Part shown: positions 16,360-25,399 of the stretch, piece by piece | Layout: each line of letters begins with the position of its first letter | How positions within the stretch are numbered: the stretch's first letter is position 1 | Assembly (NCBI RefSeq): GCF_026735165.1 | Contig: NZ_JAPQES010000006.1 | Span: 113,921 to 177,920, forward strand | Reading direction: 5' to 3' | DNA: 64,000 bases | Source: Clostridium ganghwense | GTDB taxonomy: Bacteria; Bacillota; Clostridia; Clostridiales; Clostridiaceae | Position numbers and translations under genes: made by a program | Notes under the pieces: generated by a model | What the model was told of the DNA's origin: nothing | The model's database searches: none | What the model saw: only the letters and a program-made list of their open reading frames with translations

Positions 16360-16863
16360 TTATGCGTTTTTACCGCAGCACTTTTTATATTTCTTCCCGC
16401 TTCCGCATGGACATGGATCATTTCTTCCAACTTTATTTTCTTTAACTATAGTTTTAGATGCTCTCCAAGCTTTTGTTATTTCTTTTCTCTTTTCTTCTGA
16501 GAATATTCCTTCCCATTGTGAAAGATTATATAAATACTCTGCTTTTGCATCTACCATATTAAAATATAACTTTTCAAAATCTATGTTTAATTCGATTTCT
16601 GTATCAGCTTCAGTGTTTTCTATATCCATTGGTTCTACAAGACTTTCATTAACTCCATCTAAAAATCCCATGAAAAAGTTTATAGGAGTATCAAATTCTT
16701 TAGCTATATCTTCTACTTTACCTTTAACAACTTCTTTGTGATTAGCTAATATTTTAGTATATATTTTCTTTTCCATTTCGCCATATTCTTTCCAAAATGC
16801 CGCTTCACCTTTTTGCTTCACATACTCAATAACCATATCTGTCCAATCTTTATACAAACTCAT
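16360..16863 (-). CDS. SEC-C motif protein
   Basis: 167 residues. The C-terminal 24 residues ([18 protein letters not shown]) are a SEC-C zinc-binding motif like that at the end of SecA. The first 140 residues form an acidic, probably helical domain ([32 protein letters not shown]) that I see as conserved in clostridial SEC-C proteins of unknown function. There is no membrane segment, so it is cytoplasmic. The motif binds zinc and, in SecA, contacts SecB or ribosomes; whether this protein touches either is unknown. It is monocistronic with a strong terminator. Confidence 0.85.
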   Translation of the reverse strand: MSLYKDWTDMVIEYVKQKGEAAFWKEYGEMEKKIYTKILANHKEVVKGKVEDIAKEFDTPINFFMGFLDGVNESLVEPMDIENTEADTEIELNIDFEKLYFNMVDAKAEYLYNLSQWEGIFSEEKRKEITKAWRASKTIVKENKVGRNDPCPCGSGKKYKKCCGKNA

Positions 16864-16974
16864 CCTTCATTCTCCTTCTGTAAATTATATTAGACTATAA
16901 TCTCATAATATTATAATAAACATTTACTCTTTTTTCAATGTTACATTTTTTACAATTTGTGAAATCTAATATAA

Positions 16975-17547
16975 TTATTTCTTTTCTATTTTTATGGAAT
17001 CAATATCATCTTCACCAAAAGGCTTAGATATATCAAAATTACCACCTAAAGACTCTACATTTTTATTATCAATTAAAATCTTAACCTTATCAACAGATTG
17101 TAACTCTGATAAAGATAAAACTATACTTTGCAGACAAGCTTTTTCCCTTGCTGGAGTCATTGGATACTTAACATTTGAACTTAAATTAACATAAGCAATA
17201 TTATCCTTAATTGAAAAACTTAAAATCCTTGTATGTTTTGGGAATATAGGTTTTGCCTCACTTTTAACAGAAGGTCCTTTTATAAGCTCCTGCATTATAA
17301 CTTCACCTATTAATTCATCTTTTTGTATTATTCTTTCTTCTTTAGCTACCTCTGCATTATTCTCATCTCTAGACACATCAAAATACACATTCAAATTAAA
17401 ACAAGTTTCATCTGAATTGGTTAATTTCAATGTTTTTATTTTCTTATTAGTATCTTCATTTGCCATATTTTCATTTCCACACCCTATAAGAGTGGCTAAA
17501 CTTAACATTATAAGTATGACTAGAAAAACTCTATATATTTTTCTCAT
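16975..17547 (-). CDS. GerMN-domain lipoprotein
   Basis: 190 residues. The signal peptide ends in the lipobox ATLIGC (Cys at about 22), so it is a lipoprotein on the outer face of the membrane. Residues about 40-165 form one GerMN domain (VIMQELIKGP, ILSFSIKDNIAYVNLSSNV, SIVLSLSELQSVDKVKILIDN). GerM of Bacillus has two such domains and acts in sporulation and germination; single-domain versions are common in clostridia. Start ATG 17547 follows GGGGGAGATG. It lies 10 bases after walJ in the same direction, so both are co-transcribed. Confidence 0.9.
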   Translation of the reverse strand: MRKIYRVFLVILIMLSLATLIGCGNENMANEDTNKKIKTLKLTNSDETCFNLNVYFDVSRDENNAEVAKEERIIQKDELIGEVIMQELIKGPSVKSEAKPIFPKHTRILSFSIKDNIAYVNLSSNVKYPMTPAREKACLQSIVLSLSELQSVDKVKILIDNKNVESLGGNFDISKPFGEDDIDSIKIEKK

Positions 17548-17557
17548 ACATCTCCCC

Positions 17558-18343
17558 CTAAAACTCAATATAGTTACTAGGCATGTCTCTTTTGGCCATA
17601 TGGATACTTACGTCATCACCTAATTTTACTCCATTTTCTCTTAATACACCAACCACTGTTTCATACGCAAGTTCTGGGTAATTATTCGTTTTACTTAAAT
17701 GTCCTAAAATAACAGTTTTTGTATTATGTTTCATCATACTCATTATAGCTTCACCACAAGCATCATTTGATAAATGTCCAATATCACTTAGTATTCTTCT
17801 TTTTAAGGGATATGGATATGGTCCAAATTTAAGCATTTCTACGTCATGATTACTTTCTAACAATACCACATCTGAATTTTTAACAGCATTTTCTACTTCT
17901 TTTGAAAAATGCCCTAAATCAGTAGCTACACTAACTTTTTTATTATCACAACATACTGTATATCCTACTGGATCAGCAGCATCATGAGGTATGCTGTAGC
18001 TACATATGTTCATATCTTTTATGTTTATACTTTCTTTATCTATTATTTTTATGTTTTCTTCTTTGATTTTGCCAATGTTCTTAGCCATACCTTGCCAAGT
18101 TAATCCCTTCGCATATATAGGTATATTATATCTTCTTGACATTACACCTACACCTTTAACATGATCAATATGCTCATGAGTAACAAAAATTCCATCTATG
18201 TCCTTAGGATCTTTCTCTATATCCTTTAATGCTTTTTCAATACTTTTCCCTGGTAATCCAGCATCAATTAAAACATTTCCATGTCCTGAGGAAATAAATA
18301 TGCTATTTCCACTACTTCCACTATATAAAGGGCAAAATATCAT
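17558..18343 (-). CDS. walJ: MBL-fold nuclease WalJ (YycJ)
   Basis: 261 residues of the metallo-beta-lactamase fold: SSGNSIFISSGHGNVLIDAG, the metal motif THEHIDH (about residues 57-63), IPHDAADPVGYTV, ATDLGH and VILGHLSKTNN. It matches the YycJ/WalJ family, in Gram-positives often linked to the WalKR locus and to DNA mismatch repair exonuclease activity. The start is ATG 18343 after TGGAGA; an upstream in-frame TTG overlaps that ribosome site. It is followed by the GerMN lipoprotein gene. No walKR genes are visible here. Confidence 0.9.
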   Translation of the reverse strand: MIFCPLYSGSSGNSIFISSGHGNVLIDAGLPGKSIEKALKDIEKDPKDIDGIFVTHEHIDHVKGVGVMSRRYNIPIYAKGLTWQGMAKNIGKIKEENIKIIDKESINIKDMNICSYSIPHDAADPVGYTVCCDNKKVSVATDLGHFSKEVENAVKNSDVVLLESNHDVEMLKFGPYPYPLKRRILSDIGHLSNDACGEAIMSMMKHNTKTVILGHLSKTNNYPELAYETVVGVLRENGVKLGDDVSIHMAKRDMPSNYIEF

Positions 18344-18430
18344 TATAATATTCTCCAATCTTTAAAGTTTTCTCTTATAGAAATTAGCACATGACAATAA
18401 AATATGTACGATGTTGTATTTTATATTATA

Positions 18431-19690
18431 CTAATCTATTTTCACTCTCTTTATCTTTGCTCCTAAGTTATTAAATTTTTCTTCTATATGTGGATAACCT
18501 CTATCTATATGTTCAATACTAGATATTTCAGTTATTCCTTTTGCAATCATTCCTGCAATAACCATTGCTGCTCCAGCTCTTAAATCTGTAGCTACTACTT
18601 TAGCTCCACTAAGATTTTCTATGCCTTCAATGATAGCTAAATTATTTTCAACTTTTATATTAGCTCCCATTTTTTTCAATTCATCTACGTGCTTATATCT
18701 GCTTTCCCATATACTTTCATTAACTATACTTCTACCCTTTGATATGCTTAAAAGGGTTGTCATAGGTTGCTGAATATCTGTTGGAAATCCTGGATAAGGA
18801 AGAGTTTTTACATTTACTCCTTTCAAATCTCTCGAACTTTCAACAGTTATACTATCACCGTTTTCTGTTATTTTGACTCCCATTTCAATAAGCTTTGCTG
18901 AAATTGACTCTAAGTGCTTTGGTATTACATTATTAACATTGACCTTCCCACCACAAGCAGCAGCAGCCATCATATATGTGCCGGCTTCTATTTGGTCTGG
19001 TATTACACTATAATTGCATCCTTTTAGTTCTTTAACACCATTAATCTTAATTTCATCAGTTCCTGCACCTTTAATATCAGCACCCATAGAATTTAAAAAG
19101 TTAGCTACATCTACAATATGAGGCTCTTTTGCTGGGTTCTCAAGTATTGTTTTACCTTCTGCAAAAGTAGCTGCTAGCATAACATTTATAGTTGCACCAA
19201 CACTAACTACATCAAAATATATATTAGTACCAACTAATTTTTCTGCTTCTGCAACTACAGCTCCATGTTCAATTTTCACCTTTGCACCCAATGCCTCAAA
19301 TCCTTTTATGTGTTGATCTATAGGTCTTACCCCTATAGAACATCCTCCTGGCATCTCAACTCTAGCCTTTTTAAATCTTCCAAGTAATGCACCTATTAAA
19401 TAATAAGATGCTCTCATTTTTCTAACATCTTCTGTATTGGCGTCCCAACTATCTATACATGTACTATCTATTGTAACAGTGTTGTTATTTCTATTTACTT
19501 TTGCTCCTAAACTTTCAATAATTCTTTCAATACATTTTGTATCACTAATATCAGGGATATTATCTATAACACAGCTTCCTTTCCCTGCCATTATAGCTGC
19601 TGGTAAAATAGCTACTGCTGCATTCTTAGCTCCGCTAATCTCAATATCGCCGTTAAGAGGATATCCTCCATCAATAATGAGTTTTTCCAT
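18431..19690 (-). CDS. murA: UDP-GlcNAc 1-carboxyvinyltransferase MurA
   Basis: 419 residues, normal length. It transfers enolpyruvate from PEP to UDP-GlcNAc, the first committed step of peptidoglycan synthesis. The catalytic Cys117 is present in [13 protein letters not shown], so fosfomycin sensitivity is expected. [26 protein letters not shown] and [12 protein letters not shown] match the two EPSP-like domains. ATG 19690 begins MEKL after AAGGATGG; the upstream in-frame ATG 19702 lies inside that ribosome site. Gram-positives usually carry two MurA paralogs; which one this is cannot be decided here. Confidence 0.96.
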   Translation of the reverse strand: MEKLIIDGGYPLNGDIEISGAKNAAVAILPAAIMAGKGSCVIDNIPDISDTKCIERIIESLGAKVNRNNNTVTIDSTCIDSWDANTEDVRKMRASYYLIGALLGRFKKARVEMPGGCSIGVRPIDQHIKGFEALGAKVKIEHGAVVAEAEKLVGTNIYFDVVSVGATINVMLAATFAEGKTILENPAKEPHIVDVANFLNSMGADIKGAGTDEIKINGVKELKGCNYSVIPDQIEAGTYMMAAAACGGKVNVNNVIPKHLESISAKLIEMGVKITENGDSITVESSRDLKGVNVKTLPYPGFPTDIQQPMTTLLSISKGRSIVNESIWESRYKHVDELKKMGANIKVENNLAIIEGIENLSGAKVVATDLRAGAAMVIAGMIAKGITEISSIEHIDRGYPHIEEKFNNLGAKIKRVKID

Positions 19691-19882
19691 ACAATTATCC
19701 ATCCTTACTATATATTATTTTAATCTATATTTAAACATTTTATAATTCGCTATATAATTTCACAAATTTAATTATAACATAATCATTGGTGTTTTTAATA
19801 CTTATTTTTGTGTATTTATAGTATGTTTTTTTTGGATATACTATCATATGGATATTAATTCCTTATTAACTTTAAATTAATT

Positions 19883-19922
19883 AAAAAATATAGAGCCCTA
19901 TGTAAAAACACAAGGCCCTATT
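19883..19922 (-). terminator. Terminator of the DUF1540 gene
   Basis: AGAGCCCTATGT pairs with ACACAAGGCCCT around a short A loop; on the minus strand it is followed by TATATTTTTT. It sits 13 bases after the DUF1540 stop. Confidence 0.8.
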
Positions 19923-19935
19923 TTATCCAATTTTT

Positions 19936-20094
19936 CTATTTCTTTTGGAAACTTCCACAATCAGTGCATTCAACTGTATCTGCAGCAATTGTGTGTTTTA
20001 CAACATTAATCCTTTCTAAAGTACAAAAATTTTTATTATTGTCATGAAATTTACATTCACATACTGTGCAACCTATACTATTATTACGATTCAT
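19936..20094 (-). CDS. DUF1540 cysteine-rich protein
   Basis: A 52-residue protein beginning MNRNNSIGCTVCECKFH, with six Cys in pairs (CTVCEC, FC, CTDC). This is the DUF1540 pattern (GCxVxxCxFH ... NxCxLxxIxV ... TxCxSF), found widely in clostridia, often near sporulation genes, and probably metal-binding. AGGAGTG lies before ATG 20094. It has its own terminator. A long inverted repeat lies upstream at 20138-20177. Confidence 0.85.
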   Translation of the reverse strand: MNRNNSIGCTVCECKFHDNNKNFCTLERINVVKHTIAADTVECTDCGSFQKK

Positions 20095-20137
20095 AAACAT
20101 TCACTCCTAAAAAATTTTTATTAAATGTTTCATATTT

Positions 20138-20177
20138 ATTATTAGTTTTGAATAGAATTTTATTCAAAACTAATAAT
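20138..20177. repeat. Perfect 17-base inverted repeat
   Basis: ATTATTAGTTTTGAATA (20138-20154) and its exact reverse complement (20161-20177) flank GAATTT. There is no T-run on either side. It lies 44 bases upstream of the DUF1540 start (minus) and 110 bases upstream of the 20288 gene (plus), so it could be an operator for either. Confidence 0.75.
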
Positions 20178-20246
20178 ATTAAAATAAGGTATTCTCCTTA
20201 ATAAATAGCATTTATGTATTTAAAAAATGTACAATTTTTATAAATA

Positions 20247-20255
20247 TGATATAAT
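20247..20255 (+). promoter_or_regulatory. Extended -10 promoter candidate
   Basis: TGATATAAT, an extended -10 element, lies 33 bases upstream of the 20288 start codon. The -35 region is AT-rich without a clear hexamer. Confidence 0.5.
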
Positions 20256-20287
20256 ATCAATAAAAATTATTATCTCGGGGGATTAAT

Positions 20288-20833
20288 ATGAAATACCATT
20301 TAGTTGCATTATTTGATGATAAATCAAATGACTTTATTACGTCAACTCAGCAAAAATTATGTAAAAAATACAAACTTTACAAAACTAATCAAAAGTTTCA
20401 TATACCTATACAAACAATAATAAATCCTGATATGGATAAATTTAATAAAATAGTTTTGGACACCTTAGCTCCATACAAAAAATTCAAAGTACAAGTTAGT
20501 CCTAATCTATATTTAGATAAATCTTCAAAAACTCTTAATTTAAAAGTTCAAAATAAAGGTTATATAATAAGAATTGCAAGAAATATTACGGATACACTCT
20601 CTTTGAGTGGCTTTACACTAAAAAACGATTATGAAAAGAATCTTCAAATTTACATAGCAAATTCAAACTATACTATACGTAAATCCCTAAGTAATGAATC
20701 AACTATAGCTTTAACAACTAAAACCGAAAATTCAGATTATAATTTTGCTAAAATAAATAGACTTGAACTTTGGAAACCAATTAATAATAAAAAAGAAATT
20801 TTAATTAAATCATATCCATTAAGAGAATATTAG
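20288..20833 (+). CDS. 2H phosphoesterase-like protein lacking the second histidine
   Basis: 181 residues. The order of elements resembles the 2'-5' RNA ligase / 2H phosphoesterase fold: an opening strand MKYHLVALFD, a first H motif FHIPIQTI (His38), and a strand NYTIRKS at about 127 where the second H-x-T motif would fall. There the His is Asn, so a normal two-His active site is not visible. The rest is basic and Asn-rich. Family assignment is my inference from pattern only. GGGGGATTA precedes the ATG, and the gene is monocistronic with a strong terminator. Confidence 0.6.
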   Translation: MKYHLVALFDDKSNDFITSTQQKLCKKYKLYKTNQKFHIPIQTIINPDMDKFNKIVLDTLAPYKKFKVQVSPNLYLDKSSKTLNLKVQNKGYIIRIARNITDTLSLSGFTLKNDYEKNLQIYIANSNYTIRKSLSNESTIALTTKTENSDYNFAKINRLELWKPINNKKEILIKSYPLREY

Positions 20834-20842
20834 TTTATTACA

Positions 20843-20896
20843 TAAATCAGTAACAAAAAATCAGTTTAAAATTTTTTGTTACTGATTTATTTTTTT
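20843..20896 (+). terminator. Terminator of the 20288 gene
   Basis: An 18-base perfect stem (TAAATCAGTAACAAAAAA with its complement at 20872-20889) is followed by TTTTTTT. Confidence 0.93.
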
Positions 20897-21007
20897 AACA
20901 AAATTTTAATGTAAACGATTTGCTAATCTTTTAATATTTCTGAAAATAATATAGAATATATTTGTACCTTATACTTATACTTGTTTTAAGAAAGGCGGAA
21001 TTATTAA

Positions 21008-21502
21008 ATGAATCTTAGTAAACTATTCCAACTACAACAAACTTTAGATAAAAGAATTATTAATGAACATGATTTACATGATAAATCATTGTTTTCTAAA
21101 AAAGTTCTAGCTCTTCAGGTAGAAGTCAGCGAACTTGCTAATGAAACTCGCTGTTTCAAGTTCTGGAGTAATAAAGGTCCTTCTAACAGGGATACAATTT
21201 TAGAAGAATATGTAGATTGTCTTCATTTCATATTAAGTTTAGGTCTTGAAAAAAATTATCAAGATATACAACTTTCTTTCAGAGATGACTACAATGACTT
21301 AAATGATTTAACAGAAACATTTATTAATGTATATATAGACATCAATGATTTCGTTGTCTGTACATCTAAAGACAACTATAAGACTTTATTTGAAGATTTT
21401 TTATGCTTAGGGAAAAGTCTAGGTTTTACTGCCAAAGACATAGAAAATGCATATTTACAAAAAAATAATGTTAATCATAAAAGACAAGATATAGGATACT
21501 AG
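21008..21502 (+). CDS. Dimeric dUTP diphosphatase
   Basis: 164 residues of the all-alpha dUTPase_2 family, related to MazG. The metal-binding EVSELANE and CFKFWS motifs and EEYVDCLHFILSLG carry the acidic residues that hold Mg2+. The enzyme hydrolyses dUTP to dUMP and pyrophosphate, keeping uracil out of DNA and feeding dTMP synthesis. The ribosome site is AAAGGCGG. There is no clear operon partner. Confidence 0.9.
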   Translation: MNLSKLFQLQQTLDKRIINEHDLHDKSLFSKKVLALQVEVSELANETRCFKFWSNKGPSNRDTILEEYVDCLHFILSLGLEKNYQDIQLSFRDDYNDLNDLTETFINVYIDINDFVVCTSKDNYKTLFEDFLCLGKSLGFTAKDIENAYLQKNNVNHKRQDIGY

Positions 21503-21581
21503 TATTACTAATATATTTTTTTAATCTTCCAAAATAATATTATCTAAATTTTAGGGCAAAATATTTTGGGAAGGTGATTTT

Positions 21582-22013
21582 ATGTTTGGACTAATTTCTT
21601 CTATTATTGCTGGTATCGCTATGAGTCTTCAGGGAGTTTTTAATACTAGACTAGGCGAAAAAATAGGACTTTGGGAAACTAACGTATTAGTTCAAGGAAC
21701 TGGATTTGCTTTAACCTTGATTATATTATTATTAGCTGGTAATGGTAACTTTAAAAATCTAAGTTCTACAAACAAATTGTATCTTCTTGGAGGTCCTTTA
21801 GGTGTTGTAATTATTTTTACTGTAATGAACGGAATAGCAAATTTAGGTGCGACTTATGCTATATCCATAATATTAGTATCTCAGCTTTTAGGTGCTGGTT
21901 TAATTGATGCCTTTGGATTATTTGACTCTAAGAAACTACACTTTGGTTCCAATGAAATATTGGGTATTGTTATCATGATAGTCGGAATCATAATTTTTAA
22001 GTGGAAAAGATAA
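21582..22013 (+). CDS. YdcZ-type DMT transporter (DUF606)
   Basis: 143 residues with about five membrane helices. It starts MFGLISSIIAGIAMSLQGVFNTRLG and continues GLWETNVLVQGTGFALTL, matching the DMT-superfamily YdcZ family. These are short transporters thought to act as dimers; the substrate is unknown. The ribosome site is GGGAAGGTG. A bidirectional terminator follows immediately and closes the convergent gene as well. Confidence 0.88.
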   Translation: MFGLISSIIAGIAMSLQGVFNTRLGEKIGLWETNVLVQGTGFALTLIILLLAGNGNFKNLSSTNKLYLLGGPLGVVIIFTVMNGIANLGATYAISIILVSQLLGAGLIDAFGLFDSKKLHFGSNEILGIVIMIVGIIIFKWKR

Positions 22014-22045
22014 AAAGAACCAGTATAACTTAACTGGCTCTTTTC
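22012..22045. terminator. Bidirectional terminator
   Basis: AAAGAACCAGT pairs with ACTGGCTCTTT (one mismatch) around ATAACTTA, with A and T runs on both sides. It spans the ends of two convergent genes. Confidence 0.88.
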
Positions 22046-23048
22046 ATCTTCGAGTTTTTAAAATTTGTTTTTCAATATCATGTATTTTTTGTGCTTCTTC
22101 TTGCTCTAAATTGGGAAATATACTTGTTCTATATTTATAACTCAATTTATTTCTTGCCATAGATTTGTCTTCTAAAACATCAGTCCAATCTATTTTTTTT
22201 CGATTATAATAAAGATCATAGTCAACAGTTCTTGTACCATCTTCTAAATACTCTAATGCTAACAGTACTTTTTTGATATATTTAGGATCATGAATGGTAA
22301 ATAATCTTAATCTATATACTTCTACACTCATAAGAAATCTAGGATAATCCTTTCCCCAAGATTCTCCTAAAATTACTCCTAGTTCTAGATTATCTATTAC
22401 TCTAACAAGCCTATCATATTGAAGCCTATATTCTCCATATCTATCATAAATCTTTATTTCTAACTCATGCCAATCTTGGTTTCCAAGTCCTTCATTTACA
22501 TACCTTAAGGCATGAGTTCTAAGACTTCTAAGTAATGAATAGTATTCTTCCTCTACATATAATGCTTTTTTATAGGTATTAAGTAAACTTATATTATTAC
22601 TTAATATATCATTAGAAAGAGTTATTACATTTCCTTTATTATTATATTCACTTAATATATTCTCAAACTTGCCAATATGTCCTCTATGATCCTTTTGAAT
22701 TTCTTCTAATATCTTTCCACAATCTCCTATTGCTCTCATAACAATGATTCTAGGCGCTAGTCTTGACTTACTTATAAGATTATTTTTTCCGTCATTAATT
22801 ATATTACATAATAAGATATCTGGTTGAGTTTTCGCTAATAAAACATGACTTATATTCTCTTCTTTTACTACTTCTTTCATTTCATTTGTTAAACAAAGAA
22901 TAGTATAATTTTCTGCAGAGTTTTCATAAGCAAACTGGAAATCACATTCTTTAAATTTTGAGTTTCTTTTTAAATAATCTAACAACTCTTTAATATTATT
23001 ACTCTCTATAAGTAATATCTTAGGACCACCTCTTACTAACGAAAACAT
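22044..23048 (-). CDS. Unknown 334-residue protein, partner of a metallophosphoesterase
   Basis: I do not recognise this protein. It has no signal peptide or clear membrane helix. The first half looks alpha/beta (KILLIESNNIKELLDYL, YTILCLTNEM, DILLCNII). The second half is probably helical and rich in Tyr and charged residues (YDRYGEYRLQYDRLVRVIDNL). ATG 23048 follows GGGGGAGATA. It starts 18 bases after the metallophosphoesterase stop, so the two form an operon. The first part might be a receiver- or Rossmann-like fold; this is a guess. Confidence 0.65.
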   Translation of the reverse strand: MFSLVRGGPKILLIESNNIKELLDYLKRNSKFKECDFQFAYENSAENYTILCLTNEMKEVVKEENISHVLLAKTQPDILLCNIINDGKNNLISKSRLAPRIIVMRAIGDCGKILEEIQKDHRGHIGKFENILSEYNNKGNVITLSNDILSNNISLLNTYKKALYVEEEYYSLLRSLRTHALRYVNEGLGNQDWHELEIKIYDRYGEYRLQYDRLVRVIDNLELGVILGESWGKDYPRFLMSVEVYRLRLFTIHDPKYIKKVLLALEYLEDGTRTVDYDLYYNRKKIDWTDVLEDKSMARNKLSYKYRTSIFPNLEQEEAQKIHDIEKQILKTRR

Positions 23049-23066
23049 TTATATCTCCCCCTAAAA

Positions 23067-23723
23067 TTAGAATCCTATCTTTCCTCTTCCTAGTCTATCT
23101 TCATCTGTTCCAAAAGGATATGATAAATTAAATATCCTTTCTGTATTTAAATCTATGATATTTATACTCATTATTCCATTTAAGTATATTTGATTGTATT
23201 CTTTTCTATTTTTTACACTTAAATTATGTCCTAATAAATTATATTTGGATGGTTCCTTTAGTACTTTTTCTGGGAAATGACTTACTGTAAATCCTAAATT
23301 ATTAATACTTATTCTTTTACTATCTTCTATAATTTTGCTTCTTTTAGCTAATCTTTCAACTGCATTTTTATTATCATGATTACCTATACATAAATATATA
23401 TCGTTTGCTTTAGACTCTTCTAAAATATCTAATAATATTTTCACCTTTTTTTCATATCTTCTTAAAGAAGCTGGATATAATTCTAACTTTATATTATCAA
23501 CTAAATCTCCAGTATGAACTATATAATTAGGTTTTAAATCCTTTATAAGCTTTTTTAAAGCTGGAAAGAACGTTTCTGGTGTATCTGAAATATGCAGCAA
23601 TATATTTTGTTTATTGTTTTTTAATTGTTCAGGAATATACACATATCCTATTAATCGATAAAAAAAACTTTTTATTCTTTCCTTATCCGTTATAATCCTC
23701 TCCTTAAGGTAAACTTTTGTCAT
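23067..23723 (-). CDS. Divergent metallophosphoesterase
   Basis: 218 residues. Calcineurin-type motifs are present: ISD at about 45-47, GDLVD (72-76), GNHDN (114-118), SHFPEK (His149) and GHN (165-167). The first motif, normally D-x-H, reads D-T-P here, so the first histidine metal ligand is missing. The N-terminal 30 residues are basic and aromatic and may lie on the membrane. Family members hydrolyse phosphomono- or diesters, including nucleic acids. It is co-transcribed with the unknown gene downstream. Confidence 0.8.
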   Translation of the reverse strand: MTKVYLKERIITDKERIKSFFYRLIGYVYIPEQLKNNKQNILLHISDTPETFFPALKKLIKDLKPNYIVHTGDLVDNIKLELYPASLRRYEKKVKILLDILEESKANDIYLCIGNHDNKNAVERLAKRSKIIEDSKRISINNLGFTVSHFPEKVLKEPSKYNLLGHNLSVKNRKEYNQIYLNGIMSINIIDLNTERIFNLSYPFGTDEDRLGRGKIGF

Positions 23724-23894
23724 AATAACTTTATTAAATAAATTATATCATATAACTTTTAGTAAATTGGGGCTTATTAATGTATCAAATTCATATCTAA
23801 ATTAATACATTGTGTAACTACAAATCCTTTTATTAACATTTATTTAATGATAATACTATATTATATAATAGAGTATTACATTAGGAGGCCACCT

Positions 23895-25088
23895 ATGTTT
23901 TCTATAAAAAATAAACTTGATACTAATTTGAAAAATGCCATAAAAAACAACATATATAAAAAATATAGAGTTATAGTACATTGCAAATCCCTTCAACATA
24001 AAGTAGAAAATAGACTGAAAGGATATAAGTGCGAAATTATATGTTCTATACCTTCCATAGGGTGTATTTGTTGTGTTCTTTCTTCTAGAATAATAGAAAA
24101 GCTTACAGAATATCCCGAAATAGATTATATAACTTTTGATAATTATGCCCTTTTATGTGGATATAGCGTAATGTCTGCTAATGGTATAGCTTTTGAAGGA
24201 AGATATAAATTAACAGGAAAAGGCATTTGTGTTGGACTTATAGATAGTGGAATATATCCGCATACAGATCTAAAAAAACCCAATAATAAAATCGCTAATT
24301 TTATAGACCTTATAAATCATTATCATTATCCTTATGATGATAATGGTCACGGAACCTTTATGAGTGGAATTATATGCTCTAGTGGTTCTAGCGCAAATGG
24401 AATGTATAAAGGTATAGCTGAAAAAAGTAATATTTATATGATAAAAGCATTTAATAGTGTAGGAAGAGGTTATGTATCCAATATACTATTTTCTATTGAA
24501 ACATTAATAGAAGATAGTGAAAAATACAATATTAAAATAATTTGTCTTCCTTTTGAACTCATAGATTACAATGAATTTATACTTTCATTATTTTCTAAAC
24601 TTTTTGACATAGCAATAGAAAAAAATTTAATTATAGTTGTTCCAAGCGGTCATAATACCAATATAGAAAATTCTATGCGTGGAATCGCCTTACTTAAAAA
24701 TTGTATAACTGTTGGAGGTATTGATACAACCTCAAGTAAAAAAGCCTACTTTGCTTCTTCTTCTTCACCAAACACAAGAATTGAAAAACCTGATTTATGT
24801 GCGGCTTGTGTAGACATTTGCTCATTAAGTTCAAATTTGTCTTATATCTCAGAAAGAAATGGTCAAAAATTATATCCACATACTCTTGAAAAGCCTTATA
24901 CATGCTATACAGGTACATCTTGTGCTTCAGCTTATATAAGTGGAATATGTGCCTTGCTACTTGAAAATAATCCCAACCTAGCATTCAAAGACATACTTTC
25001 ATTACTAAAAATCTCCTGTAATCTACTTAATATGCCAAAAGGTATTCAAGGTTCTGGCATGATAGATTTAAATAGATTGATGCCTTAA
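23895..25088 (+). CDS. Intracellular subtilisin-like serine protease (S8)
   Basis: 397 residues. An N-terminal region of about 90 residues (KYRVIVHCKSL, IPSIGCICCVL) looks like an I9-type propeptide. The catalytic triad is complete: Asp117 in GLIDSGIYPHTD, His152 in GHGTFMSG and Ser342 in GTSCASAYISG; the oxyanion Asn is in PSGHNTN. There is no signal peptide, so it should act in the cytoplasm or forespore, resembling AprX/Isp-type proteases. It is rich in Cys, unusual for secreted subtilisins. The frame is open to 23847, but AGGAGG precedes ATG 23895. Confidence 0.9.
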   Translation: MFSIKNKLDTNLKNAIKNNIYKKYRVIVHCKSLQHKVENRLKGYKCEIICSIPSIGCICCVLSSRIIEKLTEYPEIDYITFDNYALLCGYSVMSANGIAFEGRYKLTGKGICVGLIDSGIYPHTDLKKPNNKIANFIDLINHYHYPYDDNGHGTFMSGIICSSGSSANGMYKGIAEKSNIYMIKAFNSVGRGYVSNILFSIETLIEDSEKYNIKIICLPFELIDYNEFILSLFSKLFDIAIEKNLIIVVPSGHNTNIENSMRGIALLKNCITVGGIDTTSSKKAYFASSSSPNTRIEKPDLCAACVDICSLSSNLSYISERNGQKLYPHTLEKPYTCYTGTSCASAYISGICALLLENNPNLAFKDILSLLKISCNLLNMPKGIQGSGMIDLNRLMP

Positions 25089-25096
25089 CATACTTA

Positions 25097-25148
25097 AAGC
25101 CTAACTACAGCTAATATCTGTTTTTAGGCTTACTTTTATTTAAGGTAT
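25097..25148 (+). terminator. Probable terminator of the subtilisin gene
   Basis: AAGCCTAA (25097-25104) pairs with TTAGGCTT (25134-25141), followed by ACTTTTATTT. The loop is long (29 bases). Confidence 0.55.
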
Positions 25149-25166
25149 GATATAATTTTTACCATA

Positions 25167-25194
25167 TTGTCACTTTTTTGTTACCTCATATACT
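25167..25194 (+). promoter_or_regulatory. Sigma-A promoter of the 48-residue gene
   Basis: TTGTCA (25167-25172), a 16-base spacer and TATACT (25189-25194) lie 59 bases upstream of the small gene's start codon. Confidence 0.7.
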
Positions 25195-25252
25195 TAAAGA
25201 AACTATAAAATCTAATATAGATAATTCTTTTTTGTGAGGTGATTATATACTT

Positions 25253-25399
25253 ATGAAAAACTTAGTAAATAAAAAAAATAACTTATCATTAGATATAAAA
25301 AATTTAGATTACAAAATTAAATTATCAAAGATTATTACTGTAATATTATTATTACTTATGGTATTTGTTTGCTATAAAGATTTCAAAATAATTCTATAA
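25253..25399 (+). CDS. 48-residue single-helix membrane protein
   Basis: A short frame with ribosome site GTGAGGTGA and its own promoter and terminator. The first 25 residues are polar and basic (MKNLVNKKNNLSLDIKNLDY), then one hydrophobic helix (about 26-42, ITVILLLLMVFVCY) and a short basic tail. It has the look of a tail-anchored microprotein. I do not recognise it. The signals around it argue that it is a real gene rather than a chance frame. Confidence 0.65.
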   Translation: MKNLVNKKNNLSLDIKNLDYKIKLSKIITVILLLLMVFVCYKDFKIIL

